Shown here: positions 7,412 through 15,246 of the stretch, piece after piece
Layout of the letters: each line of letters opens with the position of its first letter
Position numbering within the stretch: the first letter of the stretch is position 1
Source of the DNA: a virus
IMG/VR virus record: IMGVR_UViG_3300038441_000602
Coordinates: 1 to 36,273 of that record
DNA: 36,273 nucleotides
Strand: one strand, 5' to 3'
Made by a program: the position numbers and the translations under genes
The notes under the pieces: model-generated
Databases searched by the model: none
What the model was told of the DNA's origin: nothing
The model's input: only the letters and a program-made list of their open reading frames with translations

Positions 7412-9379
7412 TTACGGGAGCGGATTGTCAACGGTGGTTCCCGTGCCAGCAGGACCGTCACCGTCACGGTTATTGGTCCAGGTGTCCACGGAGCCGGAGA
7501 GGTCAACGTCGATCAGGCCAACCTCGGTAGCGCCGCCCCAGTGGAGGGTGCCGAGGTTGTTGTTCGTAACGATGGCGTCCTGAACCCTGCGCCCGATTCG
7601 AGCGTGGTAGATGCCGGCCTGGAAGAAGTTGTTGTCGATCTTCGGCGTGAGGTACGGGCCGGTGTCGTCACCAGGAGGCTTGCCCAGCGTGAGGCCCGAG
7701 TTGATCGGTTCGCCCACGGGACCAATCGCGCCCTCGATGTAGTTGTGCTCGATGGTGACCCAGGTGTCGGTCGTCGTGTTGTCGGCGGTGGTGTTGAAGA
7801 CCTGGATGCCGTCAAGGTGCTGCTCACTGTCCAGGAAGGACAGATCATGCACCCAGTTCTGCGAGACAATCGAACCGTCTGCAAAGCTCGCGCCGGGGAT
7901 ACCGCACACGTGGATGCCATCGCCAGAGCCGGACACGTCGCACCTACGCACGATCGCCCGAGCGTCACTCTGGATGCCCACGCCGTACACGGTGGTGCTT
8001 GGACCGGGTTCACAGATGACCGTGGTGTCTTCGACCGTAAGCAGGCCGCGATCGTCACCGTTGCAGCCAATGCCCCAGAAGCCGACGCCCGCAGGAGCCT
8101 CGATGACGCAGTTACGGATGGTCAGGTTCGTGCCGCCCGTATGAACGACCGGGGCATGAATCCAGTAGCCGTCGACAACCAGATCGGTCGCGCTGACCAG
8201 GAGGTTGCCGGCGTCCCACGAGGCGTTGCCGTCGAAGACGGTTCCCGTGAGCGAGTCGTTGGCGTTCAGGACGATCAGCTCGCCCGTGTCACCGAGGTAT
8301 CCAACTGTGCCGGGTGCAGCCCGTTCGCCAGTGTCGATCTCCTCAACGGAGAGGACGATCCAGATGGAGCCATCGGCCACCTCGCCGGGATCTTCAGATC
8401 CGACGTAGACCAGGGCCTCCACCTCAACCGCGTACTCAGTTCCAGTCCAGAGGGCGATTCCGCCGCCATCAGCGCCAGGATCGCCAGTGAGACCTTGGAT
8501 ACCCTGCTCGCCCTGGATTCCCTGGATACCTTGGATGCCCTGGATGCCCTGGGTACCTTGAGCCCCCTGTGGACCCACCAGCGATTCGAGCCACTCTTCT
8601 TCAGTGCCCTCGAAGTCGTTGGCCACAGCGATCTCGTACGCGGACAGGCCAGGCTCACCAGGATCTCCCTGATCGCCCTGCGGGCCAAGGATGACTCCAC
8701 CGTCGATCCAGCTATCGCCGTCCCATACCCAGAACCGTCCCTCGTCCTCGGCAATGTAGGCAGTGCCCGTATCGCTTTCGGTGAGGTCGTCAGGCAGGGC
8801 CGCAGCGTTCTCGATCGAGCCAAGGAAGGTCAGGCCAGGACCAGGTGCTCCGTCCTCGCCGTCTTCACCCTGAAGGGATGCGAGCCATGCAGACTCGGAA
8901 CCAACGAACCCGTTGGACACGGCGATCTCGTAGGCACTCAGTCCACCAGGACCGTCTTCGCCGGCAGGACCAGCGGGACCGGCAGGACCAACGAGGGTAC
9001 CTTCATCGATGGCTTCCTCGAGTTCCCTCATCCGAATCCACCAGAGTTCGTCTGGCGACGGAGGGCTGAAGCTGTCCCCCACCTCTACGAGGTCGTCATA
9101 GTCCAGTGGGGTTTCCGAGAACGGGACGAGAACGAACCGGTGCACGCCGTCCTGGCCAGGGAAGTACTCGGTCACCCGGTACGCCCATGGCTCCTCGCCG
9201 TACTCCTCTTCGTCGGTCGCCAGCAGCTCGACCTCTCCGATGCCCTCGTTCAGGTAGACCCGCTTCGGGGGAACGGCACCAATACCGGCGAGCCGGCGAG
9301 AGGGAGTGAAAACTAGCTTGATCCCTTCGGGGGCAGTGCCCGAGATCGGATCTGTCATGTCAATTTCTACGATTGTCAC
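7412..9379 (-). CDS. Collagen-like fibre/tailspike with beta-helix domain
   Basis: A 655-residue appendage protein starting at GTG 9379-9377, overlapping the portal stop (GTGA). The N-terminal 110 residues look like a virion-attachment domain. Collagen-type G-X-Y repeats follow (GPAGPAGPAGEDGPGG, then GPQGDQGDPGEPG and a long GIQ run), which should trimerise. Two copies of a LSAYEIAVxNxFxGxExxWLxSL block separate them. From about residue 375 the protein becomes a right-handed parallel beta-helix typical of tailspikes and pectate-lyase-like depolymerases. No catalytic triad can be named. The location between portal and scaffold is unusual for a tail fibre. Confidence 0.8.
   Translation of the reverse strand: MTIVEIDMTDPISGTAPEGIKLVFTPSRRLAGIGAVPPKRVYLNEGIGEVELLATDEEEYGEEPWAYRVTEYFPGQDGVHRFVLVPFSETPLDYDDLVEVGDSFSPPSPDELWWIRMRELEEAIDEGTLVGPAGPAGPAGEDGPGGLSAYEIAVSNGFVGSESAWLASLQGEDGEDGAPGPGLTFLGSIENAAALPDDLTESDTGTAYIAEDEGRFWVWDGDSWIDGGVILGPQGDQGDPGEPGLSAYEIAVANDFEGTEEEWLESLVGPQGAQGTQGIQGIQGIQGIQGEQGIQGLTGDPGADGGGIALWTGTEYAVEVEALVYVGSEDPGEVADGSIWIVLSVEEIDTGERAAPGTVGYLGDTGELIVLNANDSLTGTVFDGNASWDAGNLLVSATDLVVDGYWIHAPVVHTGGTNLTIRNCVIEAPAGVGFWGIGCNGDDRGLLTVEDTTVICEPGPSTTVYGVGIQSDARAIVRRCDVSGSGDGIHVCGIPGASFADGSIVSQNWVHDLSFLDSEQHLDGIQVFNTTADNTTTDTWVTIEHNYIEGAIGPVGEPINSGLTLGKPPGDDTGPYLTPKIDNNFFQAGIYHARIGRRVQDAIVTNNNLGTLHWGGATEVGLIDVDLSGSVDTWTNNRDGDGPAGTGTTVDNPLP
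8490..8575 (-). repeat. Short tandem repeats encoding the GIQ collagen-like run
   Basis: Near-identical 9-base units (CCTGGATNC / CTTGGATNC) are repeated in tandem inside the fibre gene and encode GIQ/GEQ/GTQ triplets. They are coding repeats, not a CRISPR array. Such runs are prone to slippage and length variation between relatives. Confidence 0.7.
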
Positions 9380-10932
9380 TCGGAAGCTCCGGTAGTCTTC
9401 GGGCCAAAGGTGCCCTCAGGAAGGACGCTCTGTAGGCGGGTGACAAGGCTGATGATGCTGTTGGCGATTGCCTCAGGGCTTTCCATGCCGTCTTCCTTGA
9501 GCATCAGCATCCAGGACTTGATCTCATTCCTGGTTGCCTGCGGAACACGAGCAAAGAGTCCCCGCATAGGAACGCCCATCTCGCGCAGCTTGAGAAGGCC
9601 GTCAGAATCGGCAGCGAGAGAACGCATCTCCATGTTGCGCCAGATGACTTCGCCACTCTGGTCGAGAGCTGCGGCAGTGTCTCCAGAAAGCTCCGCGGCA
9701 AGACGGAAGACTCGCTCCCAGGACTCGCCGAAGGACTTCTTGTACTCCTCAACGGAGCGCAGCAGTGCAGTTTCAGCGGCCTGAAGTGCCTCGGCAGACA
9801 GGTTGGCAATCTCCCCCAGCAGGTAGTGCGGAGGAGTCTGCGTCATTGCTGCCAGATGCCGAATCGACATGTCGAGAGACTTGATATAGCCGTCGAGAGT
9901 CGTAGGCGGAAGAGATCCGAACTCAGCCTCAGGGTCCTCTGCGAACAGGAACCGACTGGCATTGATTCGGAGCCGCTTCGGAATGGGCTCACCAGTCTCC
10001 GGATCGACCATCGGATCGCCGGGTTCAACTCCAACGGCGGACATCCGAACGCCGGGACGGATCAGTAGACCCTCAGTGCCAGCCTTATCGATAGCGGACT
10101 GGGTCCAGCGCTGCATTGGCGGAGACATGCCCCGAGCCGTGCGGACGAAGAATGCCCCATACGACTGCGTAACGAGTAGGTCAAAGACTGATTGATTGAT
10201 GCGATTCTGGACGTTGATGTTCGGCCAGACGACACCGATCGTGCGGCCCTCCAGATCCACCTTTGCGGCGAACCGGGTAACCGGGCACTGCGAGCTTCCG
10301 TGCTTGACGCCACGGTGAACGCGGACACTCTTCTCGTCCTTGTACGCCCGGAAGGTAATCTCGTAGACGTACTCGCTGTCCCACATGCGTGCGCGGCCGA
10401 GCTGGTCCGATGCACGCTTCGCAGCCGGGTCTGGTTCCTTCCAGACGTTCAGTGCCGCGTAGGGCTCGATGTCGTTGGCTGCGTCGCGGTAGACGGCCGC
10501 GGTGTAGAAGGCAGACAGGCCAGTCGTGATGACCTTCCCGTCGAGCTTCTTCTCGGTCAGCGTGAAGCTGTGGCCGTACTTGAGTGCGCCTCGGTGAATC
10601 TGGATCTGCTTGGCATCAAGACGGGACTCCTGCCAGTGCTTCCACTCCGGTGGATCGACCTCTTCGTGATCCGCAACGGCACCACGCCGGAAACTGTCGA
10701 CGTAGCATGCCTGGCATGGAGAGTTCAGCAGTAGAGGAATCCAGTTTGAAACGGAGCGCTCTGCCAGTAGCCGGTATTCGTCGTCCGCATCATGCGGGAT
10801 GTACGGACCGTCGTGCTTGCCCTCAACGTAATCATCGATCCGCTGAAAGATTGGCCGGTCGTTGTCGATGATTCCGAGCAGCATCCGTGCCAGAGCGTGA
10901 GCACTCACGTCAAGATACGTGGGCTGGGTCAC
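9376..10932 (-). CDS. Portal protein (SPP1 gp6-like)
   Basis: A 518-residue protein in the canonical place directly after large terminase, starting at GTG 10932-10930 behind AGAGGT. Portals form the dodecameric DNA gate at one capsid vertex. The order of features, WIPLLLNSPCQACYVDSFRRG, GVVWPNINVQNRINQSVFDLLV, then GPLPPTTLDGY-like and AAMTQTPPHYLLG, is typical of the SPP1-type portals of actinophages, which use the P-x-H-Y-L-L-G phrase near the C-terminal third. The end is a helical tail. Length is normal. Confidence 0.85.
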   Translation of the reverse strand: MTQPTYLDVSAHALARMLLGIIDNDRPIFQRIDDYVEGKHDGPYIPHDADDEYRLLAERSVSNWIPLLLNSPCQACYVDSFRRGAVADHEEVDPPEWKHWQESRLDAKQIQIHRGALKYGHSFTLTEKKLDGKVITTGLSAFYTAAVYRDAANDIEPYAALNVWKEPDPAAKRASDQLGRARMWDSEYVYEITFRAYKDEKSVRVHRGVKHGSSQCPVTRFAAKVDLEGRTIGVVWPNINVQNRINQSVFDLLVTQSYGAFFVRTARGMSPPMQRWTQSAIDKAGTEGLLIRPGVRMSAVGVEPGDPMVDPETGEPIPKRLRINASRFLFAEDPEAEFGSLPPTTLDGYIKSLDMSIRHLAAMTQTPPHYLLGEIANLSAEALQAAETALLRSVEEYKKSFGESWERVFRLAAELSGDTAAALDQSGEVIWRNMEMRSLAADSDGLLKLREMGVPMRGLFARVPQATRNEIKSWMLMLKEDGMESPEAIANSIISLVTRLQSVLPEGTFGPKTTGASE

Positions 10933-10942
10933 GGGTTACCTC

Positions 10943-12613
10943 TTAAAGGAAATGAGCAACCCCTGTACGCTTCTTTTCGGGGCGCGGATTGGTCATAAAT
11001 CGGGAAAGTGCTTCATGGGCGAGGAGCCAGGCTGCGTATGCGTCGATCTTCTTCGTGGAGTCCTGAGATTCCTTACCGAAGTACACGCCGTAGTCGTTTT
11101 CTCGAGCCCGTGCATTGAGCGCGTGGCGACGGAGGTCGCGGTTGCCGTCGTACAGAACCTTCTGTTCCTTGATGGACGACAGGAAACGCTCATGGGCGCG
11201 AGTGAGGATCTGGAGTGACTGGCGCATGTCCCAACCGATCGGCTGGTTCTGCGTCGCCTTAATCGTCAGTCGCTGTCCGTACTTCTCGGTCCAGGTGGCG
11301 ATGTAGGACTCCCAAAGGTGCACGTCAGCGAAGAACGCCTTGACCTTGTAGAGCCGGAATGCGCGCGATACCTCGGAGTCGACCTCGTCAACGGGAACCT
11401 CCCAACGGCCGCGGACCTTCTCGTCCCAGACCTTCGGGCGTTCCCACAGTCCAATAAGGAAGGACACGTGATCCTTGACTCGGATCGCAACCAGGGCCGT
11501 GCTGTCGTCCACTCGTGCCCCGTCGAAGCCGAGCACGATCTCGTCACCAGGGACAAGGGTTGCGTCCGGGCGCTCGATGGTGCGGAGCAGGTCAGGCGTA
11601 ACCAGGGCGTCCTGATCGGCGATGATCTGGTTCAGCCACATGCGTCGGCTACGAGCTGCGGAGATCGTGGTGTCCTGGATCGCGGCCATGATGGCCTCCA
11701 GGTCGAGCCAGAAGGCATCGCCACGGATCTTTGGCAGGACAACCGCGAGAGCTTCCTCGGTGAGAGGAGTCTTGGAGTGGGCCTCGATCGAGTCGTAGAG
11801 GAATCCAACGTCGACGGCGCGTCCTTCAGCGATCCGCTCGTACGCTTCCCGCATGCGCTCCGCAACGGAGTCTTCGCCGGGCAGGTAGGCGTTGGTGATC
11901 GCAAGGTAGCGACAGGCCATCTTGACGAGATTTCCGTTGATGACCTCGTACATCTTCGGACCACCGTTACCGACAACCCAGTGATGGGTTTCGTTCAGCA
12001 GCACGAAGGTGCTCCGCTTGCCTTCAAGGGCGCGGTAGTTCGATGTCACGGACTCCAGCCGGCAACGGCCGCGGTGAGCACGGATCAGCTCAGAGCCAGG
12101 CTTGATGCCGTAGAACTCCATGAGCTTCTGGGACATGAGCGACGGCATCAGCGACATCGTGTTGACGGTCTGCTCGATGGAAACCGCAGCAACCTGCACC
12201 CAGGAACGGCGGTGTGCTCGGCCGATCGGCTGTCCGTTGCGGTCCCAGCCAGCGAACTGTGAAGGTCCAACGAACTCGATCAGACAAAGGACTGCACCCA
12301 GTGGGTCCTTGCCCCAGCCCTTGAGTCTTTGCAGGACTCCAGCTCGGTAAACGAACCGGCCACGCTCATCGACGGCGTACCACCAGAGGATGAACCGGAG
12401 CTGTTCCAGGGTGAACTTCCACGGCTTGCTGTCGTCGTCCAGGTCTAGGAGGAACTCGGTGCACCAGCGGACGATCTGCCAGCCGAGAGTCTTCTCAGGG
12501 AGCTTCCAGGGACCGGTCGTGGAGGGCTCTCCGTCCAGTCCAGTCCATGTTGGGCCAAGGTAGGTGCAAGGTAGGGCGTCCAGCTCCTCCGCAGAGAGGT
12601 GCGGGGCGGTCAT
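10943..12613 (-). CDS. Terminase large subunit
   Basis: A 556-residue packaging ATPase/nuclease. The N-terminal ATPase domain has a degenerate Walker A (KGWGKD at residues 98-103) and a Walker B with catalytic Glu (TFVLLNE, E208). The nuclease domain begins with LGFDGARVDD, with the first metal-binding Asp at about 364. Later acidic positions are FADVHLW and KKIDAY near the C-terminus. It lies three bases after small terminase and ten before portal. The motor cuts concatemers and pumps DNA through the portal. Confidence 0.9.
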   Translation of the reverse strand: MTAPHLSAEELDALPCTYLGPTWTGLDGEPSTTGPWKLPEKTLGWQIVRWCTEFLLDLDDDSKPWKFTLEQLRFILWWYAVDERGRFVYRAGVLQRLKGWGKDPLGAVLCLIEFVGPSQFAGWDRNGQPIGRAHRRSWVQVAAVSIEQTVNTMSLMPSLMSQKLMEFYGIKPGSELIRAHRGRCRLESVTSNYRALEGKRSTFVLLNETHHWVVGNGGPKMYEVINGNLVKMACRYLAITNAYLPGEDSVAERMREAYERIAEGRAVDVGFLYDSIEAHSKTPLTEEALAVVLPKIRGDAFWLDLEAIMAAIQDTTISAARSRRMWLNQIIADQDALVTPDLLRTIERPDATLVPGDEIVLGFDGARVDDSTALVAIRVKDHVSFLIGLWERPKVWDEKVRGRWEVPVDEVDSEVSRAFRLYKVKAFFADVHLWESYIATWTEKYGQRLTIKATQNQPIGWDMRQSLQILTRAHERFLSSIKEQKVLYDGNRDLRRHALNARARENDYGVYFGKESQDSTKKIDAYAAWLLAHEALSRFMTNPRPEKKRTGVAHFL

Positions 12614-12615
12614 AG

Positions 12616-13056
12616 TTAGGCCGCCAGCTCTGGCACCAGGTGGAGGCCCTTGAAATAGGTGTCCATCTGCTCCTCGACAACCGGGTCCTCCTCAGATCCA
12701 GCCTTTTCGAGCTCGATCCGGACTCGCCGGCGATCCCCTTCAGTGATGAGGAGACCTTCCATCTGACCAAAGATGGTCTGGATGAGGATTGCGGGCAGCT
12801 TGGTCATCGCAAGAGCCTTGGAATACAGGTCACAGAGCAGGTAGAGCTTCGCGTAGTCAGAAGACTCGTAGAAATCGACCTGTCCGGACTCGAGAACAGA
12901 GTCCCAGAACATCCGAACGGACTTATGCCAGTCGGAATCGGGATCGGGAATTGTTGCAGGGCGGCTTGTGCCCTTAGTTGCGTCCATCCGACCGCCCTTG
13001 TGAGCGTCCCGCGCTCGTGAGAGGTCTTCAGTGCGATTTGGAACGGGGCCAGGCAT
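12616..13056 (-). CDS. Terminase small subunit
   Basis: A 146-residue protein beginning MPGPVPNRTEDLSRARDAHKGG, the characteristic basic start of actinophage small terminases. A WHKSVRMFWDSVLESGQVDFYESSDYAKLYLLCDLY segment follows, which is the conserved core of this family. It recognises the packaging site and delivers DNA to the large subunit. The start is ATG with GGAGGTGT upstream. It follows the tRNA array and is separated from it by a small terminator. Confidence 0.85.
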   Translation of the reverse strand: MPGPVPNRTEDLSRARDAHKGGRMDATKGTSRPATIPDPDSDWHKSVRMFWDSVLESGQVDFYESSDYAKLYLLCDLYSKALAMTKLPAILIQTIFGQMEGLLITEGDRRRVRIELEKAGSEEDPVVEEQMDTYFKGLHLVPELAA

Positions 13057-13089
13057 AGCGGGACACCTCCAGGATGTCTCGTGAAAGAA

Positions 13090-13106
13090 GCCAGCTCCGG
13101 GCTGGC
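13090..13106 (-). terminator. Terminator at the end of the tRNA array
   Basis: On the minus strand GCCAGC-CCGGA-GCTGGC is followed by TTCTTTC. It lies 10 bases past the last tRNA (Met) and 33 bases before the small terminase start. It would separate the tRNA transcript from the head operon, at least partly. Confidence 0.65.
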
Positions 13107-13115
13107 GTTAAGAAA

Positions 13116-13191
13116 GTGCCGGAACCTGGATTTGAACCAGGGATCTTTGGTTTATGAGACCAACGTCGTAGGCCGCTGGACTATCCCGGCA
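13116..13191 (-). tRNA. tRNA-Met (CAT)
   Basis: Cloverleaf visible: acceptor TGCCGGG/TCCGGCA, anticodon stem TTGGT/ACCAA with loop CTCATAA, T arm CCTGG-TTCAAAT-CCAGG. Whether it is elongator Met or a lysidine-modified Ile tRNA cannot be told from sequence alone. The CCA end is not encoded. Confidence 0.85.
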
Positions 13192-13212
13192 AGGCCGCAT
13201 AACTGGCGGCGG

Positions 13213-13286
13213 TGGACAACGTCGGATTTGAACCGACAACCTTCTGTTTGCAGGACAGATGCTCTACCAGATTGAGCTAGGAGCCC
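13213..13286 (-). tRNA. tRNA, anticodon probably TGC (Ala), irregular
   Basis: D arm GCTC/GAGC, anticodon stem TCTGT/ACAGA with loop CCTGCAA, T arm GTCGG-TTCAAAT-CCGAC. The 5 bp anticodon stem gives TGC (Ala), but position 33 is then C instead of the nearly universal T. Reading one base later would give GCA (Cys) but breaks the stem. The acceptor GGGCTCC/GTTGTCC has two mismatches, so the gene may be degenerate. Confidence 0.6.
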
Positions 13287-13340
13287 GTGATCGTTCAGGT
13301 ACTCTATATACATGCGAGGTTGACGACGCTGAACGAAAAG

Positions 13341-13412
13341 AACCGTAAGAGGGAATCGAACCCTCACCGTCTGCTTGGAAGGCAGAAACGCTAACCATTA
13401 CGCCACTACGGC
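13341..13412 (-). tRNA. tRNA-Gly (TCC)
   Basis: Acceptor GCCGTAG/TTACGGT, anticodon stem TCTGC/GCAGA with loop CTTCCAA, T arm GAGGG-TTCGATT-CCCTC. All stems pair, with G-T at two positions. Confidence 0.85.
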
Positions 13413-13470
13413 TTGGCCCAGGTTTTATATACCGATCGGACGGCCCCGGTTGTGTGGATTTTAACCACCG

Positions 13471-13543
13471 TGTGACTGGATGGAGTCGAACCATCAACCA
13501 CTGGAGCCACATTCCAGTGCTCTGCCAGTTGAGCTACAGCCAC
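13471..13543 (-). tRNA. tRNA-His (GTG)
   Basis: Acceptor GTGGCTG/CAGTCAC, loop ATGTGGC on a CTGGA/TCCAG stem, T arm GATGG-TTCGACT-CCATC. A G precedes position 1, as expected for the extra -1 G of tRNA-His. Confidence 0.85.
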
Positions 13544-13548
13544 CATGG

Positions 13549-13623
13549 TCGGGAATATGGGACTCGAACCCACAACTTCCTGCTCCCAAAGCAGGCCCGG
13601 TCGCCTAGTGCCGGACATTCCCA
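13549..13623 (-). tRNA. tRNA-Pro (TGG)
   Basis: Acceptor TGGGAAT/ATTCCCG, D stem CCGG/CCGG, anticodon stem CCTGC/GCAGG with loop TTTGGGA, T arm GTGGG-TTCGAGT-CCCAT. It ends five bases before the His tRNA begins. Confidence 0.85.
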
Positions 13624-13748
13624 TTGCCACCCCAGATGTTGACGAGCTGGAGCACTCGTTTGGTGGAGCGCCCCGTTTCCATCGAGGCGCCCCGTGCGAT
13701 TCACTCTGCTCCCACTGCGGGGAAGGCTGATTACGGAAGGTGAATGCG

Positions 13749-13823
13749 TTCCCCCACCTGGACTCGAACCAGGGACCCGCCGATTAAGAGTCGGCTGCTC
13801 TATGACCACTGAGCTACAAGGGA
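13749..13823 (-). tRNA. tRNA-Lys (CTT)
   Basis: Acceptor TCCCTTG/TGGGGGA pairs fully when G-T is allowed. Anticodon stem GCCGA/TCGGC with loop CTCTTAA gives CTT. T arm CCTGG-TTCGAGT-CCAGG. Confidence 0.85.
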
Positions 13824-13829
13824 AGGACT

Positions 13830-13900
13830 CGTCACTCCCAGGAATCGAACCTGGACCGCCCCCTCCGCGGGAGCCCTCTGCCGTTAAGAAGTAGAGCGAC
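13830..13900 (-). tRNA. Irregular tRNA, anticodon uncertain (possibly CGG)
   Basis: Acceptor GTCGCTC/GAGTGAC pairs over seven bases (one G-T) and the T arm CCAGG-TTCGATT-CCTGG is perfect. The middle is odd: a D stem CTTC/GAGG is possible, then GCTCC/GGGGC frames loop CGCGGAG, giving CGG but with G at position 33. It may be a decayed tRNA or one with a noncanonical fold. Confidence 0.5.
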
Positions 13901-13905
13901 GATTG

Positions 13906-13978
13906 CCGACCCCCCTGGACTTGAACCAGGAACCTCTCCCATTTCACGGGAGCGCTCTGCCAATTGAGCTAGGGATCG
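13906..13978 (-). tRNA. tRNA-Phe (GAA)
   Basis: Acceptor CGATCCC/GGGGTCG, D stem GCTC/GAGC, anticodon stem CTCCC/GGGAG with loop GTGAAAT, T arm CCTGG-TTCAAGT-CCAGG. Confidence 0.85.
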
Positions 13979-13984
13979 ATCTTG

Positions 13985-14059
13985 CTGGCGCGCCTGGACT
14001 CGAACCAGGAACCGCCCGGTTAACAGCCGGGTGCTCTTGCCCATTTGAGCTATGCGCCA
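13985..14059 (-). tRNA. tRNA-Asn (GTT)
   Basis: Acceptor TGGCGCA/CGCGCCA (one mismatch at the last pair), D stem GCTC/GAGC, anticodon stem CCCGG/CCGGG with loop CTGTTAA, T arm CCTGG-TTCGAGT-CCAGG. It is the first tRNA of the array in the direction of transcription. Confidence 0.85.
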
Positions 14060-14131
14060 AAGGGGATGGGCGTCGTCTACCGATCGTTTGAAAGCACCTT
14101 CTAAGAGAGAGGGCTTCCCATCCAAGTCTTG

Positions 14132-14344
14132 TTACTTCTGGCGAGCCAGTGCCGCGTTACCCCAGAACATGACCTCTTCAAGGTGCGTGACGGCCAGAGC
14201 CTTTTCACGTCCCTCCGGGAGCTTCTCGTTCAGGAAGTCCGCGAGCAGCCGGCAGTTCTGCCGGACACTGGTGTGCGCGTCGCGCTTCTCCTCGGTCGTA
14301 GCCGCGTGGAAAGCGAAGCGGTGCTCGATGTCCTCGGGAGCCAT
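14132..14344 (-). CDS. Acb2-like anti-CBASS protein (cyclic oligonucleotide sponge)
   Basis: A 70-residue helical protein. The order IEHRFAFH, then HTSVRQNCRLLADFLNEKLPEGREKALAVTHLEEVMFW-NAA-AR, matches the conserved plan of the Acb2 (Vs.4-type) family: R-F-x-x-H near the start, an H-x-x-x-R helix, P-x-x-R-E-x-x-L-A-x-T-x-L-E-E, and a closing M-F-W-x-N-A. Known Acb2 proteins bind and sequester the cyclic di- and trinucleotide signals of CBASS (and some related) immunity and so protect the phage. Its ATG overlaps the stop of the upstream gene (TAATG), so the two are co-translated. Small late-arm location fits other Acb2 genes. Function is inferred from motif recall. Confidence 0.75.
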   Translation of the reverse strand: MAPEDIEHRFAFHAATTEEKRDAHTSVRQNCRLLADFLNEKLPEGREKALAVTHLEEVMFWGNAALARQK

Positions 14345-14850
14345 TAGTTAGCCGTCACAACGCCAGCGCCAGTGGCACCGAGCAGGTCTGTCAGGTGGGT
14401 CTTGACCTTCCGCGCGAGGTGAACGGCGGCCGGGTTGCTCACCTTGAACACGTCCACGACACCATCGGCCGAGACAGCAATGGTCGCGCCGCTGTCCAGA
14501 TCGCCAAGGGTGAAGTCGTTCGCGTTCGGAACGGTCTTGACGGCGTAGTAGCCAGCGGTAGCACCAGTCGCGCCCGAGTCGATTGCGATACGAACGATGT
14601 CGCCAACCACCAGGCCGTGAGCGGTCTCAGTGATCTCCTCGTCGTCTGCTTCCCAGACCGAGTTCAGGTCGCCCACGTTGCTCTCAGTGGCCCCGAAGAT
14701 GCCCGAGATGCCAGCCAGGAGCTTCTCGTAGGCGTCGACAGCGGCGTCAGTGTTGTCGCCGTACGAGCCGGTGAAGTCGTTGATGACCTCAGCCTCAACC
14801 GCGTTCAGGCCCGCGATGGCCGTGAGGTGCGGCGCAGGAATGTTCCCCAT
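14344..14850 (-). CDS. Putative virion/decoration protein
   Basis: A 168-residue acidic, Ala/Gly/Val-rich protein starting MGNIPAPHLTAIAGLNAVEAEV. Residues about 77-120 contain HGLVVGDIVRI ... AGYYAVKTVPNANDFTLGD. That H-G-L-x-x-G-D-x-V ... Y-x-V ... F-T-L pattern is a small beta module common in phage structural and fibre proteins. The ribosome binding site is AAGGA seven bases upstream. It is immediately followed by the Acb2-like gene. A structural role is a guess, and nothing indicates an enzyme. Confidence 0.55.
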   Translation of the reverse strand: MGNIPAPHLTAIAGLNAVEAEVINDFTGSYGDNTDAAVDAYEKLLAGISGIFGATESNVGDLNSVWEADDEEITETAHGLVVGDIVRIAIDSGATGATAGYYAVKTVPNANDFTLGDLDSGATIAVSADGVVDVFKVSNPAAVHLARKVKTHLTDLLGATGAGVVTAN

Positions 14851-15029
14851 TTGGAGTCCTTAGATTGTTCGGAGGGGAACTCGTCGCCCTCATCGGTTTC
14901 ATTGGTGAACCCAAAGGAAGACAGCTTGTCTGTTCCCTCGTTGTCGGGCTCGGTTCGTTCAAACAAAGTGCAGGAGAAGATCACCAGCTCGCCGGCCACA
15001 AGTGCGCACTTGATCGGCAGTAGCTTCAT
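14805..15029 (-). CDS. Small acidic protein, function unknown
   Basis: The frame is open further upstream, but the start chosen is ATG 15029-15027 with CCAGGAG eight bases before it. This gives 74 residues: a hydrophobic first 25 (KLLPIKCALVAGELVIFSC), then a polar acidic stretch (TNETDEGDEFPSE) and a basic Ser/Arg end. It overlaps the next gene by 46 bases, more than its neighbours do, so the stop region is suspicious. I do not recognise a family. Confidence 0.45.
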   Translation of the reverse strand: MKLLPIKCALVAGELVIFSCTLFERTEPDNEGTDKLSSFGFTNETDEGDEFPSEQSKDSKWGTFLRRTSRPSRA

Positions 15030-15246
15030 CGTGAACTCCTGGAAGTCGTTGGGGTGTCCCAGTGGAGGAGCACCATCCCGGAAGGAGGCACGGGATTGGT
15101 GGGAAGGGCCTGAGAGTGACCCCAACTAGGATGACCGACATTGCTATCGATCATCCGGTTTGGAGGGAGCAGATCGAGTCTGCTCGGACCAGAACGGTCC
15201 AGGCTCCGGGCGCGTGCCGCGGTCTAGGCCAACCTCCTGCCGAGAG

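Noticed and set aside
8490-8575. CRISPR-like short repeats
   Set aside because: They are in-frame 9-base units encoding GIQ collagen-type triplets without spacers.
7541-9316. Long plus-strand open frame (591 codons)
   Set aside because: Antisense shadow of the collagen-like fibre gene, which has clear domains. It has no ribosome binding site and an implausible Val/Arg/Asp-rich composition.
13624-13748. Another tRNA in the array gap
   Set aside because: A 125-base spacer with a direct repeat GCGCCCCGT (13668 and 13687), but no T arm or acceptor stem could be built.
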